DNA of 64,000 nt, from contig CALBTS010000327.1 in assembly GCA_937968035.1 (NCBI GenBank), positions 35,363-99,362 of the forward strand, written 5' to 3'. A model generated the notes under the pieces. The model saw nothing but the letters and a program-made list of their open reading frames with translations. It searched no databases and was not told where the DNA came from. Source of the DNA: an uncultured Methanomethylovorans sp. (GTDB taxonomy: Archaea > Halobacteriota > Methanosarcinia > Methanosarcinales > Methanosarcinaceae). A program made the translations under genes and the position numbers. Shown piece after piece: positions 9,703-18,138 of this stretch. Each line of letters opens with the position of its first letter. The stretch's first letter is position 1.

Positions 9703-10296
9703 ATGGAGCCTCTGGAGATCTTCAAGGTGGAAACTAAAATACCTGAAGAGGCCGAAGCTTACAGGTCAATACTCTCAGATGTCATTTCGGAGCTTGGTCT
9801 TGCCAACTCTATTGGCAGGATATATGCTATCATAACGCCTGAAGACTCACTATTCCAGATGGCCATCATTCTGAGAGGCAGTCCTCCACTAGTAAAAACA
9901 TCGGACTTTGCAGATGTTAACATTGGAGCTGTCACCAGGAATGAGATACAGATAGTCCTGCGAGATGAGAAGTACCTGCCTGACCTATTGGAGAAACTGT
10001 GGGCAAAATATGGACGCGGAAAAGTCATTCAACAGGACAGGAAGACCATAAATGTAAACGTGGAAAATATGGACACTGAGATAGAGGCCATAAAAGAAAT
10101 GGCCATATTCGACCCAAAACGCACATTGCTTTCCAGGCTTGTCGAAATGGCTATAAGAGGAACTCCTGAAGGGTTCAGGGTACGTTATCACTCACTTAAC
10201 AGCAATGAATTTATTTTCGTAGCATCCGAAGATGCCATGAAACCAGAATGGGTGCAGCAAGGACACCAAATGCTTGAAAAGATAAAGGGAGGGTAA
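9703..10296 (+). CDS. Methanogenesis marker protein 17 (Mmp17)
   Basis: Methanogen-specific protein of 197 residues (MEPLEIFKVETKIPEEAEAY at the start), reported as a component of the MCR-activation assembly with Mmp3, Mmp7 and McrC. No catalytic motif or membrane segment is visible; the sequence reads as a mixed alpha/beta soluble protein without cysteines. It starts 5 bases after mmp15, with GGAGGAATAAG upstream, and ends 4 bases before mmp7, so it is inside the operon. Confidence 0.9.
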   Translation: MEPLEIFKVETKIPEEAEAYRSILSDVISELGLANSIGRIYAIITPEDSLFQMAIILRGSPPLVKTSDFADVNIGAVTRNEIQIVLRDEKYLPDLLEKLWAKYGRGKVIQQDRKTINVNVENMDTEIEAIKEMAIFDPKRTLLSRLVEMAIRGTPEGFRVRYHSLNSNEFIFVASEDAMKPEWVQQGHQMLEKIKGG

Positions 10297-10300
10297 GCTC

Positions 10301-11236
10301 TTGGCAGCAGTGCTTGAACCTTACATATATGAAGGTGGAATACACAGGCATACGCTTATATTGGAACTGTTGGAAGATCTGGGAGGATACCTCATCCAGA
10401 AAACACCGGCTGCCACAGAGGTTACTCTTGTGATGCTCGTACCCAGAGATGATGTACATCTTATTGAGCAGCTTGCCAAAGATCTTCTTGGAAAGATATC
10501 CAGAGCTCCCCTTACAGGAACTGAAATAGCCGTTGTCTCACCTACGCTTGCGTCTCATCATCTGCCGCATTCTGCCTGTGATATAGCTGAATTCCTGAGA
10601 CGGGGAGGCGCTAACACCACTATGATAGGACTTGCCAGAGGCATGGGAAGAAGAGTTGCACTTTCTGCAGATTATGAAAGAAGACTAATAAATGAGCATG
10701 ATATTGCCCTGTTCTCTTTTGGTACCTTCCGGGATTGTATAATCAATAAGAAACCTAAACTCTTTGAAGGTATAAAGATACCCATCGTTGCCACAGGAGG
10801 GCCGGACCTTAAGACTGAAGAAGTGCCTGGTGCCGATATGTACATAGGGAACATCGGCAGGGTCGCTCACAGGCTAAGGCACAGTGATGAACTGGGGGGC
10901 CTGGATGTTATGAGTGAGAAAGTGGGGATAATCGTGGAAAAAATGAGAGAGGATATTGCCAGAGACCCACTTGCCGTCCTGCCTGCAAGGATCATGAAAG
11001 AGGTACAGGAACAGATCCCTGAGATAGAAAGCGTATATACCCCTGCGCCGCTCACGCTGCAATTAGATGGACTGCGCATTAAACTCCCTTATGCTGATTT
11101 CCATAAGAAGGTTGAAGATATGGAATTGCAGGATAACATCCACCTTAGAGATGTTGCAACTATTACACCCTCAAAAATGAAGAACTACATACTTGTGAAG
11201 GTGAAAAGGAAATCTGAAGTGGGCATAGAGATGTGA
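10301..11236 (+). CDS. Methanogenesis marker protein 7 (Mmp7)
   Basis: Methanogen-specific protein of 311 residues, a reported component of the complex that reductively activates MCR. It uses a TTG start at 10301, supported by GGGAGGG at 10287-10293 (7-base spacing) and only 4 bases from the mmp17 stop. Recognisable segments are MAAVLEPYIYEGGIHRHT at the N-terminus and TPSKMKNYILVKVKRKSE near the C-terminus. Single cysteines occur in HSACDIAEFL and FRDCIINKK. It is the last marker gene of the block. Confidence 0.92.
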   Translation: MAAVLEPYIYEGGIHRHTLILELLEDLGGYLIQKTPAATEVTLVMLVPRDDVHLIEQLAKDLLGKISRAPLTGTEIAVVSPTLASHHLPHSACDIAEFLRRGGANTTMIGLARGMGRRVALSADYERRLINEHDIALFSFGTFRDCIINKKPKLFEGIKIPIVATGGPDLKTEEVPGADMYIGNIGRVAHRLRHSDELGGLDVMSEKVGIIVEKMREDIARDPLAVLPARIMKEVQEQIPEIESVYTPAPLTLQLDGLRIKLPYADFHKKVEDMELQDNIHLRDVATITPSKMKNYILVKVKRKSEVGIEM

Positions 11237-11244
11237 GGTGCAAC

Positions 11245-11706
11245 GTGCAAATAGAAAAGATCAAAGAACTTCTTAACGAAGAGCCGGAAGAAGTCGTTGA
11301 AAAAATGCTGGAGGACATGAAGAAACAATATGGAGAAGTCCCCTATATAGTAAATTTCATTAAGGATATGCCTGAACTCTTTATCTCCAGAATGATATAT
11401 ACGAACAGCATTATGCGTGAGTTCAAGCGTATGGACCCAAAGACCGTGGAACTTATCAGTATTGCTGTTGCCTCTGCCCTCAAGTGCGGCCATTGTCTTA
11501 AAACACACATAAGGGCTGCCAAAAGACTCGGAGTGAGCAGGGAAGAGATATTCGATACGATCCTTATTAGCAGTACCGTAGCCAATGCTTCCATACTTGC
11601 AGAGGGTACCCGTGCCATAGATTCTGAATTTGCGTCTACTGTAGAAGGAAAGGACCCCTCTTGTATGTTCTGTAATTTTAATTCTGAACTGCCAGAGCAG
11701 AGATGA
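11245..11706 (+). CDS. Carboxymuconolactone decarboxylase / AhpD-like protein
   Basis: Small helical protein of the CMD/AhpD family. In AhpD proteins a CxxC pair with a downstream His catalyses thiol-disulfide chemistry; here it is LKCGHCLKTHIRAAKRLG. A second pair, SCMFCNF, sits near the C-terminus and is not a standard family feature. An in-frame GTG at 11233 overlaps mmp7, but GAGGTG at 11235-11240 points to the GTG at 11245, giving 153 residues. It starts 8 bases after mmp7, so it is likely the distal gene of the MCR-activation operon. A redox role in that process is inferred only. Confidence 0.82.
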   Translation: MQIEKIKELLNEEPEEVVEKMLEDMKKQYGEVPYIVNFIKDMPELFISRMIYTNSIMREFKRMDPKTVELISIAVASALKCGHCLKTHIRAAKRLGVSREEIFDTILISSTVANASILAEGTRAIDSEFASTVEGKDPSCMFCNFNSELPEQR

Positions 11707-11722
11707 TGAAAATTAAAAAATA

Positions 11723-12670
11723 TTAATAGAAAGATCCACCTGTGATCAGTACACCTGCTACGTATCCAAGTATAACACCTGTGTTAAGGAATGGCAAGCC
11801 TGCCTGTGGTTTCCCTTTCATTACGAATACCATAAGAGCAGCGTATCCTATTAGTGTTCCAATCATGGCACCTATGGAGGGATATGAAATACCCATATAT
11901 TTCAAAGGTGAATCTAGAAAAATATTAGCAGAAACTACCAGAATGGTAGGCATTACTGCATCACCCAGACCCATGAAAAAAGCTTCTCTTTCTTCGCCAT
12001 CTTCTTTCTTAAAAGTGTCCTTGATAAAGGAATAGTTCAGTTTCTTAGGAATAATGAAAAGTATGGGTAAACGCAGGTCCATAACACCTTCAGCAAGGTC
12101 TATCATGTGCTTTGTCTTGTAGACGGAGATCGCATCATAGATAGCGAGAAGTGATAGCAAAACAAGTACTGGGATTATTGAAAGGGAAATGCCGAAGATG
12201 GCGCTTGCACCTGCTCCTATGATCAAGCCAATAGTGTTTATCACATACCACTCCGGAAACTTGTACAGCAGAACAGTAAGAACTATTGCCATGAACAAAG
12301 AAACAGCATTTATTGCCGTGTTTGAATCCGTCAACAGCGATAATAGAGCTATGAACACATAATATACAGTAGAAGCCACTGCAAGTAGTATTACAAGCTG
12401 AATGACCCATTGCATATTTTTCTTCAGTGCTATGAGCAGGAAGAAAGTGAACACAAGGATGATTGCGATGTAGTACAAACTATTGGCTGTAGAGTCCGGG
12501 TCCTCAAAAGCCTGCATACCTTCAGCATTCATAGGTTGTGCCAGCAACAAAGATAGAAACTGGACAGCCAATATAATGCCAGCCATAGCAAAGATTGGAG
12601 CATAAGTCTTTAAGAAACCTTTTTCCGAACTCAAAGTAATATCCCCGCTTAAGATCAAAATTATTTTCAA
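11723..12670 (-). CDS. Presenilin/signal-peptide-peptidase-type aspartyl protease
   Basis: Multi-spanning membrane protein of up to 315 residues with the two catalytic aspartates of family A22: AIYDAISVYK (D179) and FMGLGDAVMP (GxGD, D237). A PALP-like AGLPFLN follows near 290-296, with about nine hydrophobic segments. Archaeal homologues (COG3389) are intramembrane proteases. The longest frame starts at a TTG at 12670; a second TTG at 12634, preceded by GGGGAT at about the right spacing, gives MSSEKGFLKTYAP and may be the true start. It converges with the MCR-activation operon, 16 bases away. Substrates are unknown. Confidence 0.87.
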   Translation of the reverse strand: MKIILILSGDITLSSEKGFLKTYAPIFAMAGIILAVQFLSLLLAQPMNAEGMQAFEDPDSTANSLYYIAIILVFTFFLLIALKKNMQWVIQLVILLAVASTVYYVFIALLSLLTDSNTAINAVSLFMAIVLTVLLYKFPEWYVINTIGLIIGAGASAIFGISLSIIPVLVLLSLLAIYDAISVYKTKHMIDLAEGVMDLRLPILFIIPKKLNYSFIKDTFKKEDGEEREAFFMGLGDAVMPTILVVSANIFLDSPLKYMGISYPSIGAMIGTLIGYAALMVFVMKGKPQAGLPFLNTGVILGYVAGVLITGGSFY

Positions 12671-12755
12671 TTTAATAATATATTAAGAGTATTTAATACT
12701 ATGCAAGTGTTAATCTGTTGAGATAATAAAGGGTAATAAAAATATTGGTATAAAT

Positions 12756-13043
12756 TCAGAACATTAGCTCCAGGGCATCTACAGCCTTCATGCCCACTGC
12801 AATGCCAAGTTCTTTAGCTTTAGGAGTTACTGACTTGACTTCTGCAGTGAGAACATCTTCAAATGTGCTGACCCCTGAAACCCGTACAGCCACATCTCCC
12901 AGCTTCTCAGCTGTAGCCATATCCAGATAACCACACATAACGAATCCCAAATCTGCTTTCACTACAAGCAAGGATGCATGCTGCATTTGAATGTTCAGAC
13001 CTATGGCAATACCTTTTTTTAGTTTAATCTGTTCGATCATCAT
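12756..13043 (-). CDS. DUF1805 domain protein
   Basis: Small cytoplasmic protein of 95 residues matching the DUF1805 (YunC/COG3377) family: the family core is visible as GIAIGLNIQMQHASLLVVKA followed by LGFVMCGYLDMATAEKLGD. Its function is not known in any organism. The gene ends 85 bases upstream of the presenilin-type protease and has its own AT-rich upstream region. A tandem ATGATG at 13043/13040 leaves the start ambiguous by one codon. Confidence 0.8.
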   Translation of the reverse strand: MMIEQIKLKKGIAIGLNIQMQHASLLVVKADLGFVMCGYLDMATAEKLGDVAVRVSGVSTFEDVLTAEVKSVTPKAKELGIAVGMKAVDALELMF

Positions 13044-13095
13044 ATTCTATTGCCTCAACATTAATTAAATGGACTATAAAGATTAATTCCTTTAT

Positions 13096-13872
13096 TCAAA
13101 CACTTTCGGGATTGCATATCCTTAAAGAAGGGAATATCCTTCCAGCAAGAGAGAAATCATGATATGGCTCATCCCCCAATATCCGTCCTTCACCTGAAAG
13201 ACCCTCTTCAGTGACTTCCGGGACTGAGGCAACGATATCTTCAGCCTCCTCCAAGTGGAAATAAACTGTTGCTTTTCCAGTCGAACCAAAAATACCCGCG
13301 ATCTTTACAACCTGTCCATTGTTGCTGACAGATACATTATCGATACCTTCAGTAGAATTCACAGATATCCCCTTATGCATATTGATAACTATAGGAGTGT
13401 TTTTTTCACCAATGAAACCTATACTGCTGTTCCCAACTTCTAAAAACGGATCTACAACGCGGTAATTGGTCGTGTAGATATTCATAATAACCTCTGCCTG
13501 CATTACCGGACCCAACAATTCAGGGGACATCCGGGAATTTACATCTGTTAGCACGATGTATTCAGAAGAGCCATTCACAATTACATCCATCTGCTCAATG
13601 ATAGAATTTTGTAGGGCAGACCTGGTATTCACATCTGTTTTAAGAACCTCCCATGCATTTATGAAGCCATCCCGGTTACCCACCGACATATCGACGTAGT
13701 CTTTGTAGATGATAGAATTGGCTTCATCATAGGTCTCCGTATACATCCATTGGACCTCGTCATATCCAACAGTAATATTGTTTTCCCAGGTGAAGGTTGC
13801 GTTCGCTGGAAGTATCATAAACAAAAAAAGCAATGAAAATGCTAAAAGTGGAGTATTCAACCTATCCCTCAT
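13096..13872 (-). CDS. Secreted protein of unknown function
   Basis: Not recognised. The 258-residue product starts with a clear signal peptide (MRDRLNTPLLAFSLLFLFMI, ending near PANAT) and is otherwise hydrophilic, rich in V, N and S, without cysteines in the mature N-terminal part. Its lone cysteine is near the C-terminus (RICNPESV). Beta-rich alternation suggests an extracellular beta-sandwich. The ATG at 13872 overlaps the stop of the methionine aminopeptidase gene in a TAATG arrangement, which favours this start over an upstream in-frame codon at 13893 and implies translational coupling. No C-terminal anchor is seen. Confidence 0.7.
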   Translation of the reverse strand: MRDRLNTPLLAFSLLFLFMILPANATFTWENNITVGYDEVQWMYTETYDEANSIIYKDYVDMSVGNRDGFINAWEVLKTDVNTRSALQNSIIEQMDVIVNGSSEYIVLTDVNSRMSPELLGPVMQAEVIMNIYTTNYRVVDPFLEVGNSSIGFIGEKNTPIVINMHKGISVNSTEGIDNVSVSNNGQVVKIAGIFGSTGKATVYFHLEEAEDIVASVPEVTEEGLSGEGRILGDEPYHDFSLAGRIFPSLRICNPESV

Positions 13873-14762
13873 TAAAGAGTGGTCACCTGACAACCGTCCT
13901 CGGTAACAATAAGCGTATGTTCCGTCTGGGACACAAGACCGCCCGCAACTTCCTTGAGTACCGGATAAGAAGTGATCACACCTGATTTAGCAAGCTGCAT
14001 AAGAGCAAAGTCAAGTTTTTCGGTCTTGAGCCACCTCTTGGCGAATGGCAACATCCTATATGGTTCTATCTCTTTCAAAAGATTACGGGCAGCTGGCAGA
14101 CGCACAGGTTTGTTTCCTATGACACTGAATATCTCTGACCATGAACCATCTATTATTTTTCCCGCACCATCAGTAGCAAAGGGTTCGATAGCTATCACAT
14201 CTCCGGCCGTGAGCACAGAACCGTGATCAATACGCCGATTGGGTATACTGGGATGAGTATGGGCAATATACCTGGCAACTCCATGACCTGTAAGATTGAC
14301 TATTGGCCTGAAACCAAGGTTTACAATAGTGTCTTCGATCACAGAACCCAGCTGTGCAGTATTAACCCCACTTTTTACAGTATCTATAGCAGCATAAAGG
14401 GCAGCTTCTGAGGCTTTGACGAGATCCCCATGCTTACCTGTGAGATCCACTGTGATGGCAGAGTCAGCAATATAGCCATCCACGTGAACCCCGATATCCA
14501 GCTTCACCACATCTTCTCCAAAAACCGACTCATCACCTGCCATTGGTGTGGCATGGGCAGCTTCATCGTTCCGTGAGATATTACATGGGAACGCTGAACC
14601 ATCGGCTCCAAGCTCTATGGTCCTGTTTTCCACGAACTCCGCTACTTCAAGCAGACTTGCACCCACTTTTATCTTATCCTTTGCTTCACTTCTCACCCTG
14701 GATAGTATCTCGCCTGCCTTTAGATATTTCTCCAGAATATCATCCTGCATTATACTTGTCAT
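13872..14762 (-). CDS. map: Methionine aminopeptidase (type II)
   Basis: Removes N-terminal methionine from nascent proteins using a dinuclear metal centre. All ligands of the pita-bread fold can be seen: DEAAHATP (substrate His), LDIGVHVDGYIADSAITVD (two Asp), GHGVARYIAHTHPSIPN (His), IEPFATDG (Glu) and SQTEHTLIV (Glu). The ~60-residue helical insertion between the last two metal sites marks type II, as in other archaea. At 296 residues it has normal length. It is followed in the same transcript by the secreted protein at 13096. Confidence 0.95.
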   Translation of the reverse strand: MTSIMQDDILEKYLKAGEILSRVRSEAKDKIKVGASLLEVAEFVENRTIELGADGSAFPCNISRNDEAAHATPMAGDESVFGEDVVKLDIGVHVDGYIADSAITVDLTGKHGDLVKASEAALYAAIDTVKSGVNTAQLGSVIEDTIVNLGFRPIVNLTGHGVARYIAHTHPSIPNRRIDHGSVLTAGDVIAIEPFATDGAGKIIDGSWSEIFSVIGNKPVRLPAARNLLKEIEPYRMLPFAKRWLKTEKLDFALMQLAKSGVITSYPVLKEVAGGLVSQTEHTLIVTEDGCQVTTL

Positions 14763-14792
14763 AAAACACCTACGACTGATAACTTAATAACA

Positions 14793-15947
14793 TTATATAA
14801 CAAATCTCTTCTCAAGTGATGTGAGATTCTCACAACCATCCTCTGTCACTAACAACATATCCTCTATACGAATACCCCCCTGATCAGGATAGTAAAGACC
14901 GGGTTCAATGGTAATTACATTACCCTTCTCAAGAGGAATGGCCTGAACTCCCACAAATGGTGCCTCATGGATCTCAAGACCAACCCCATGGCCTGTAGAG
15001 TGGATGAAACCTACTTTAGAACCGCTACGTATTGTTTTAAACCCATGGGATTCTAGTACATCACATACACGATCATGTATGTCACTGCAGAGTATGCCAG
15101 GCTTTACCATTTCTATGGCTTCCTTCTGAGCTGCCAGAACCGCATCATACATTTTCTGAAGCTCTACAGATGCTTCACCTTTCAGGACTGTGCGGCTCAT
15201 ATCGGCAAAATAACGGTGCTTTTTGCTGCGAGGAAATATATCAATAACAATAGACTCGTTTGGCTTAAGTGGGCCTTCTCCTTCCCAATGAGGATTGGCA
15301 GCTTTTTTACCGCCAGCAACAATAGTGCCCACTGCCTCACAACCTGAATCCAGTAATGCAAGGTCTATCTCTCTGCGAACGTCGTCTGCAGTGAGTTCAA
15401 AACCCCGGAAAAGAAGTTTACCGTCGACTATCTCAGACTTATGAACAAGATCAATGGCTGCAGCCATGGCTTTTTCACAGGCTTTTTGGGCATACCTGAT
15501 ATGCCCTATTTCGTCTTCCCTTTTGATCGACCTCAATTTTCTGAAAGGACTTTCCATGTCAACAATAGTAAAGCCCTCCTCTTTCAGAGCCTGAGCTGTA
15601 TGATAGGGAAAATCCTTTGGGACTCCTAATTTTCGGATACCTTCTTTTTGTAAGATCTCAGCTATACAATCTACATAAGCTTGATATGGGTCGCCCCTTT
15701 GCTTTATTTTCTCTCTGTAGTTATAATCTTGCAACGTACGTATATCGGTAACCCTGGACTCGAGCTCAGCACGGCCTTTTTCCATTTCTGAAACTACAAG
15801 TATCTCTTTGGAGCCTAATGTTTGTATATAGGTGTATTTATCTGAGACGAAGAAATTTGTGGCGTAGTAGAAATCAGCATTATCGACATTACCCACGATC
15901 ATGAAACCATCTGCTTTGTGCTTGGCCAGCAAATCTGTTATATCCAT
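14793..15947 (-). CDS. Xaa-Pro aminopeptidase / M24 family peptidase
   Basis: Predicted to cleave peptides at Xaa-Pro bonds; creatinase-like N-domain plus pita-bread catalytic domain. Metal ligands are seen in VIDIFPRSKKHRYFADMSRTV (two Asp), HSTGHGVGLEIHEAP (His), TIEPGLYYP (Glu) and GIRIEDMLLV (Glu). The frame is open up to 16040, but the ATG at 15947 (MDITDLLAKHKADGF) matches family N-termini and has GAGAGG nine bases upstream, giving 384 residues. It lies 31 bases upstream of map on the same strand, pairing two M24 peptidases. Confidence 0.9.
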   Translation of the reverse strand: MDITDLLAKHKADGFMIVGNVDNADFYYATNFFVSDKYTYIQTLGSKEILVVSEMEKGRAELESRVTDIRTLQDYNYREKIKQRGDPYQAYVDCIAEILQKEGIRKLGVPKDFPYHTAQALKEEGFTIVDMESPFRKLRSIKREDEIGHIRYAQKACEKAMAAAIDLVHKSEIVDGKLLFRGFELTADDVRREIDLALLDSGCEAVGTIVAGGKKAANPHWEGEGPLKPNESIVIDIFPRSKKHRYFADMSRTVLKGEASVELQKMYDAVLAAQKEAIEMVKPGILCSDIHDRVCDVLESHGFKTIRSGSKVGFIHSTGHGVGLEIHEAPFVGVQAIPLEKGNVITIEPGLYYPDQGGIRIEDMLLVTEDGCENLTSLEKRFVI

Positions 15948-16130
15948 GTTCTTCATCCTCTCTGTCATGCTATAAGCATTGTTATTAATAGTACAAAACA
16001 ATTGTCTTATCTTTTCAATGGTCTCAGTATATGATATCAAGGGATATAAACAGCATCAGACATTACATGTACATAAGGAGATGAATTGTATACATTTTGA
16101 ATATATACTGGTTCATGAGCATCTATACAT

Positions 16131-16520
16131 ATGGTGCTGAAAAACATCTTTATGGCAGGATCTGATCCCTTTACACAGTTTCTTGGAGATATTAAGCACA
16201 TAGTCCTATTCTATGTGTTAGGAGATTTCATCACCACTTATCATGCATTAGATTATGGATTTGAGGAAAATCCATTCCTTGCCATCCTGATGGATGAATT
16301 CGGCATATGGTCAATGCTCATAATGAAGGTTGTATTCATTGGGATAATTTATTGGTACTATCTCACGATAATGAGTACTGGATCTGCATGGAAAAATTAT
16401 ATATGGTTAGCATCCAGAAGTGCTGTAAGCCTTCTAGGTATATTCCTTGTGGTCAATAACCTGCTCGTAATATTCTCTAAATGCAGCTTAATTCAATTTT
16501 TAGGGATCACATCATATTAA
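16131..16520 (+). CDS. Small multi-spanning membrane protein (DUF5658-like)
   Basis: A 129-residue hydrophobic protein with three or four membrane segments (about 22-37, 55-75, 88-105). The pattern LGDFITTYHALDYGFEENP, followed by a hydrophobic helix, resembles DUF5658-type membrane proteins, whose function is unknown. A TATA-like GAATATATACTGG lies about 29 bases before the ATG, so the mRNA is probably leaderless. Its 3-prime end overlaps the convergent gene at 16512 by 9 bases. Confidence 0.7.
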   Translation: MVLKNIFMAGSDPFTQFLGDIKHIVLFYVLGDFITTYHALDYGFEENPFLAILMDEFGIWSMLIMKVVFIGIIYWYYLTIMSTGSAWKNYIWLASRSAVSLLGIFLVVNNLLVIFSKCSLIQFLGITSY

Positions 16521-17258
16521 TTCACTCTGACGGATTCTTTTAGAAACAAGCATATCAAGTATTTTTTCCCTTGCATCCCCTGTAAGAAGAAAAACTGATG
16601 AAGAACCATTAAGCTCTTCCTTAAGTTCGGGGAATGGAACTTGCATATTCAACCATTCTACATTGTGAAAATGCCGGGTATATATGTCTGTACTATTGTA
16701 TTCATACCCACCCATGACCCTGCCAATTGCAAAAAGACCTTTTTCAGGAAGAGGTATTACCACAATATCACCTGTAAGGATACTTATTGAGAACCTTGCC
16801 ATATCAGAAGCCCATGTTTCAAGTTTGGAATGAGCAATGGAACATAGCTTATCATGAATGGCTGTTTTTAGATACTCTATTCTTTCAAATTCATCAAATT
16901 TGTCCATAACTTTGTGAAAGCCAGATAATTCCTGGTTCATATCTTCAAGCATTTCTTTTAATCGGGAGATTTTTTCATCCCTCAAAGGAGAACCGGAAAA
17001 GTAATTGAGGTCTTCCAGGCTGCTCTCTAGCTCAATGGCCAGATTGTTGGTAAAATCATCATATTTTTGATCAAGCAACCTGTACCGATCTTGCATAATT
17101 ATTGGATTCGAAGAAGACTTCAGATCTTCTGCAAATTCCTCAAGTACATGTAGTTCCACGTCAAAAGAAATAACATTTTTCTTAAGACATTCCCGTGCCT
17201 GCCTGCCGGAATAGCCGGTCTTTATAACCCAGACGTTAATGAGATCCTTTATACTCAA
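16512..17258 (-). CDS. EVE-like/Mrr-N-like domain protein split by a helical insert
   Basis: A 248-residue soluble protein. Residues 8-32 (WVIKTGYSGRQARECLKKN) resemble the first strand and helix of the EVE/PUA-like domain that precedes nucleases in Mrr/McrB-type restriction proteins. Residues about 163-205 (GDIVVIPLPEKGLFAIGRV, then GGYEYN and HFHNVEWL) resemble the rest of that domain. Between them lie about 120 highly helical, charged residues predicted to form a coiled coil or bundle. No PD-(D/E)XK nuclease motif is visible. It could read modified DNA or RNA, but this is inference; the insertion makes it atypical. No restriction or defence genes are adjacent. Confidence 0.55.
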   Translation of the reverse strand: MSIKDLINVWVIKTGYSGRQARECLKKNVISFDVELHVLEEFAEDLKSSSNPIIMQDRYRLLDQKYDDFTNNLAIELESSLEDLNYFSGSPLRDEKISRLKEMLEDMNQELSGFHKVMDKFDEFERIEYLKTAIHDKLCSIAHSKLETWASDMARFSISILTGDIVVIPLPEKGLFAIGRVMGGYEYNSTDIYTRHFHNVEWLNMQVPFPELKEELNGSSSVFLLTGDAREKILDMLVSKRIRQSELI

Positions 17259-17692
17259 GTGGGTACCCCCTTATATGATAAATTATAAAGGGGTACTTAA
17301 ATAACATTCCATGCAAACATGTCAAAAAACAGGCATGTATCACTCTACAACAATAAGACCAGCCATGAGGCCGGCTGCTAGCAGCATTAGGAGATATACC
17401 AGTACCACTATTGCGTACTTTGTTGAAACAAAGTTGTCCATCGATACCACCGTATTAACATAAGCGTTTATAGTATATATTTATATTTAATAATGCACAA
17501 TATATAAAAAATAGATATACAAATAGAGACAATACTTAAAAAAGACACAGAAAGATCATGAACAAAAAGAACGTAAGTTATAGCCTGAACATGATTGAAA
17601 AGGCTTTTCTACAAAGTCAATCTATTGGTTTATATTCTTTAAAGAAAAGTATATAAAAAAGCAATCAAAATTCTATTTTATGAGGGTCGATG
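17259..17692. other. Sparse intergenic region with one micro-ORF
   Basis: 434 AT-rich bases between the divergent genes at 16512 and 17693. The part near 17340-17441 encodes a convincing 33-residue membrane peptide on the minus strand (listed separately). A 32-codon plus-strand frame at 17558-17656 has no good ribosome-binding site and is doubtful. TATA-like stretches at 17499-17515 and 17647-17658 probably serve plus-strand transcription toward 17693. No hairpin or repeat stands out. Confidence 0.5.
17340..17441 (-). CDS. Putative 33-residue single-span membrane peptide
   Basis: A short complete frame: MDNFVSTKYAIVV, then LVYLLMLLAAGLMAGLIVVE and stop. It has a hydrophilic N-terminus, one hydrophobic helix of about 22 residues with a small-residue patch (AAGLMAG) suited to helix packing, and a terminal Glu. 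GGTGGT lies about 4 bases before the ATG. The reading is supported only by composition and the start signal; conservation has not been tested. It could be a regulatory micropeptide or a small subunit of a membrane complex. Confidence 0.5.
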   Translation of the reverse strand: MDNFVSTKYAIVVLVYLLMLLAAGLMAGLIVVE

Positions 17693-18016
17693 ATGGAAAC
17701 AAGAGATATTGTTTTTTCCATAGTGATGGTTGTATCATCTTTTGTACTTACGTACGAATGGCTTGGAAGGTTTAAATATGACCCTGCGAATTCCCTTATA
17801 ATACTCGCAGCAATAGTTATGGTAGGCGCTCTGGCAGCTATGATCCTCTCGGTTGACATACGCATGCGCAAAATGGAAAGTATGATCGATGTGAAGGAAA
17901 GGTCCCTGAGGATCAATGTCCAGAGCATAGAGAGCAACATGGATAGAAAAATGGACGAAGTGATCGGCAGGGTAGACGAAGCTCTGGAAACCCTTAATAG
18001 CAAAAGGTACAGATGA
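17693..18016 (+). CDS. Small membrane protein with C-terminal coiled coil
   Basis: Not recognised. The 107 residues comprise two membrane helices (about 5-22 and 36-56) followed by a charged heptad-like helix (MRKMESMIDVKERSLRI and beyond) that probably forms a cytoplasmic coiled coil. The start is the second of two close ATGs: GAGGGT at 17682-17687 suits the ATG at 17693 better than 17690. A TATA-like AGTATATAAAAAAG lies 30-45 bases upstream. Function unknown. Confidence 0.65.
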   Translation: METRDIVFSIVMVVSSFVLTYEWLGRFKYDPANSLIILAAIVMVGALAAMILSVDIRMRKMESMIDVKERSLRINVQSIESNMDRKMDEVIGRVDEALETLNSKRYR

Positions 18017-18138
18017 AGCTTGGTGTAATATTGTTCCTGTAGAATACCATTTATTTCCCGAACAATGCGAAAATGATATAAACAGGTGCTTACGTATGAT
18101 GAGTGATTTAAAGTCTTATTCTGCAAAGAGGTGCGTAT

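Noticed and set aside
17558-17656. 32-codon plus-strand frame before the membrane protein at 17693
   Set aside because: Weak start context and unremarkable AT-driven composition (Ser, Lys, Ile); not convincing beside the minus-strand micropeptide.
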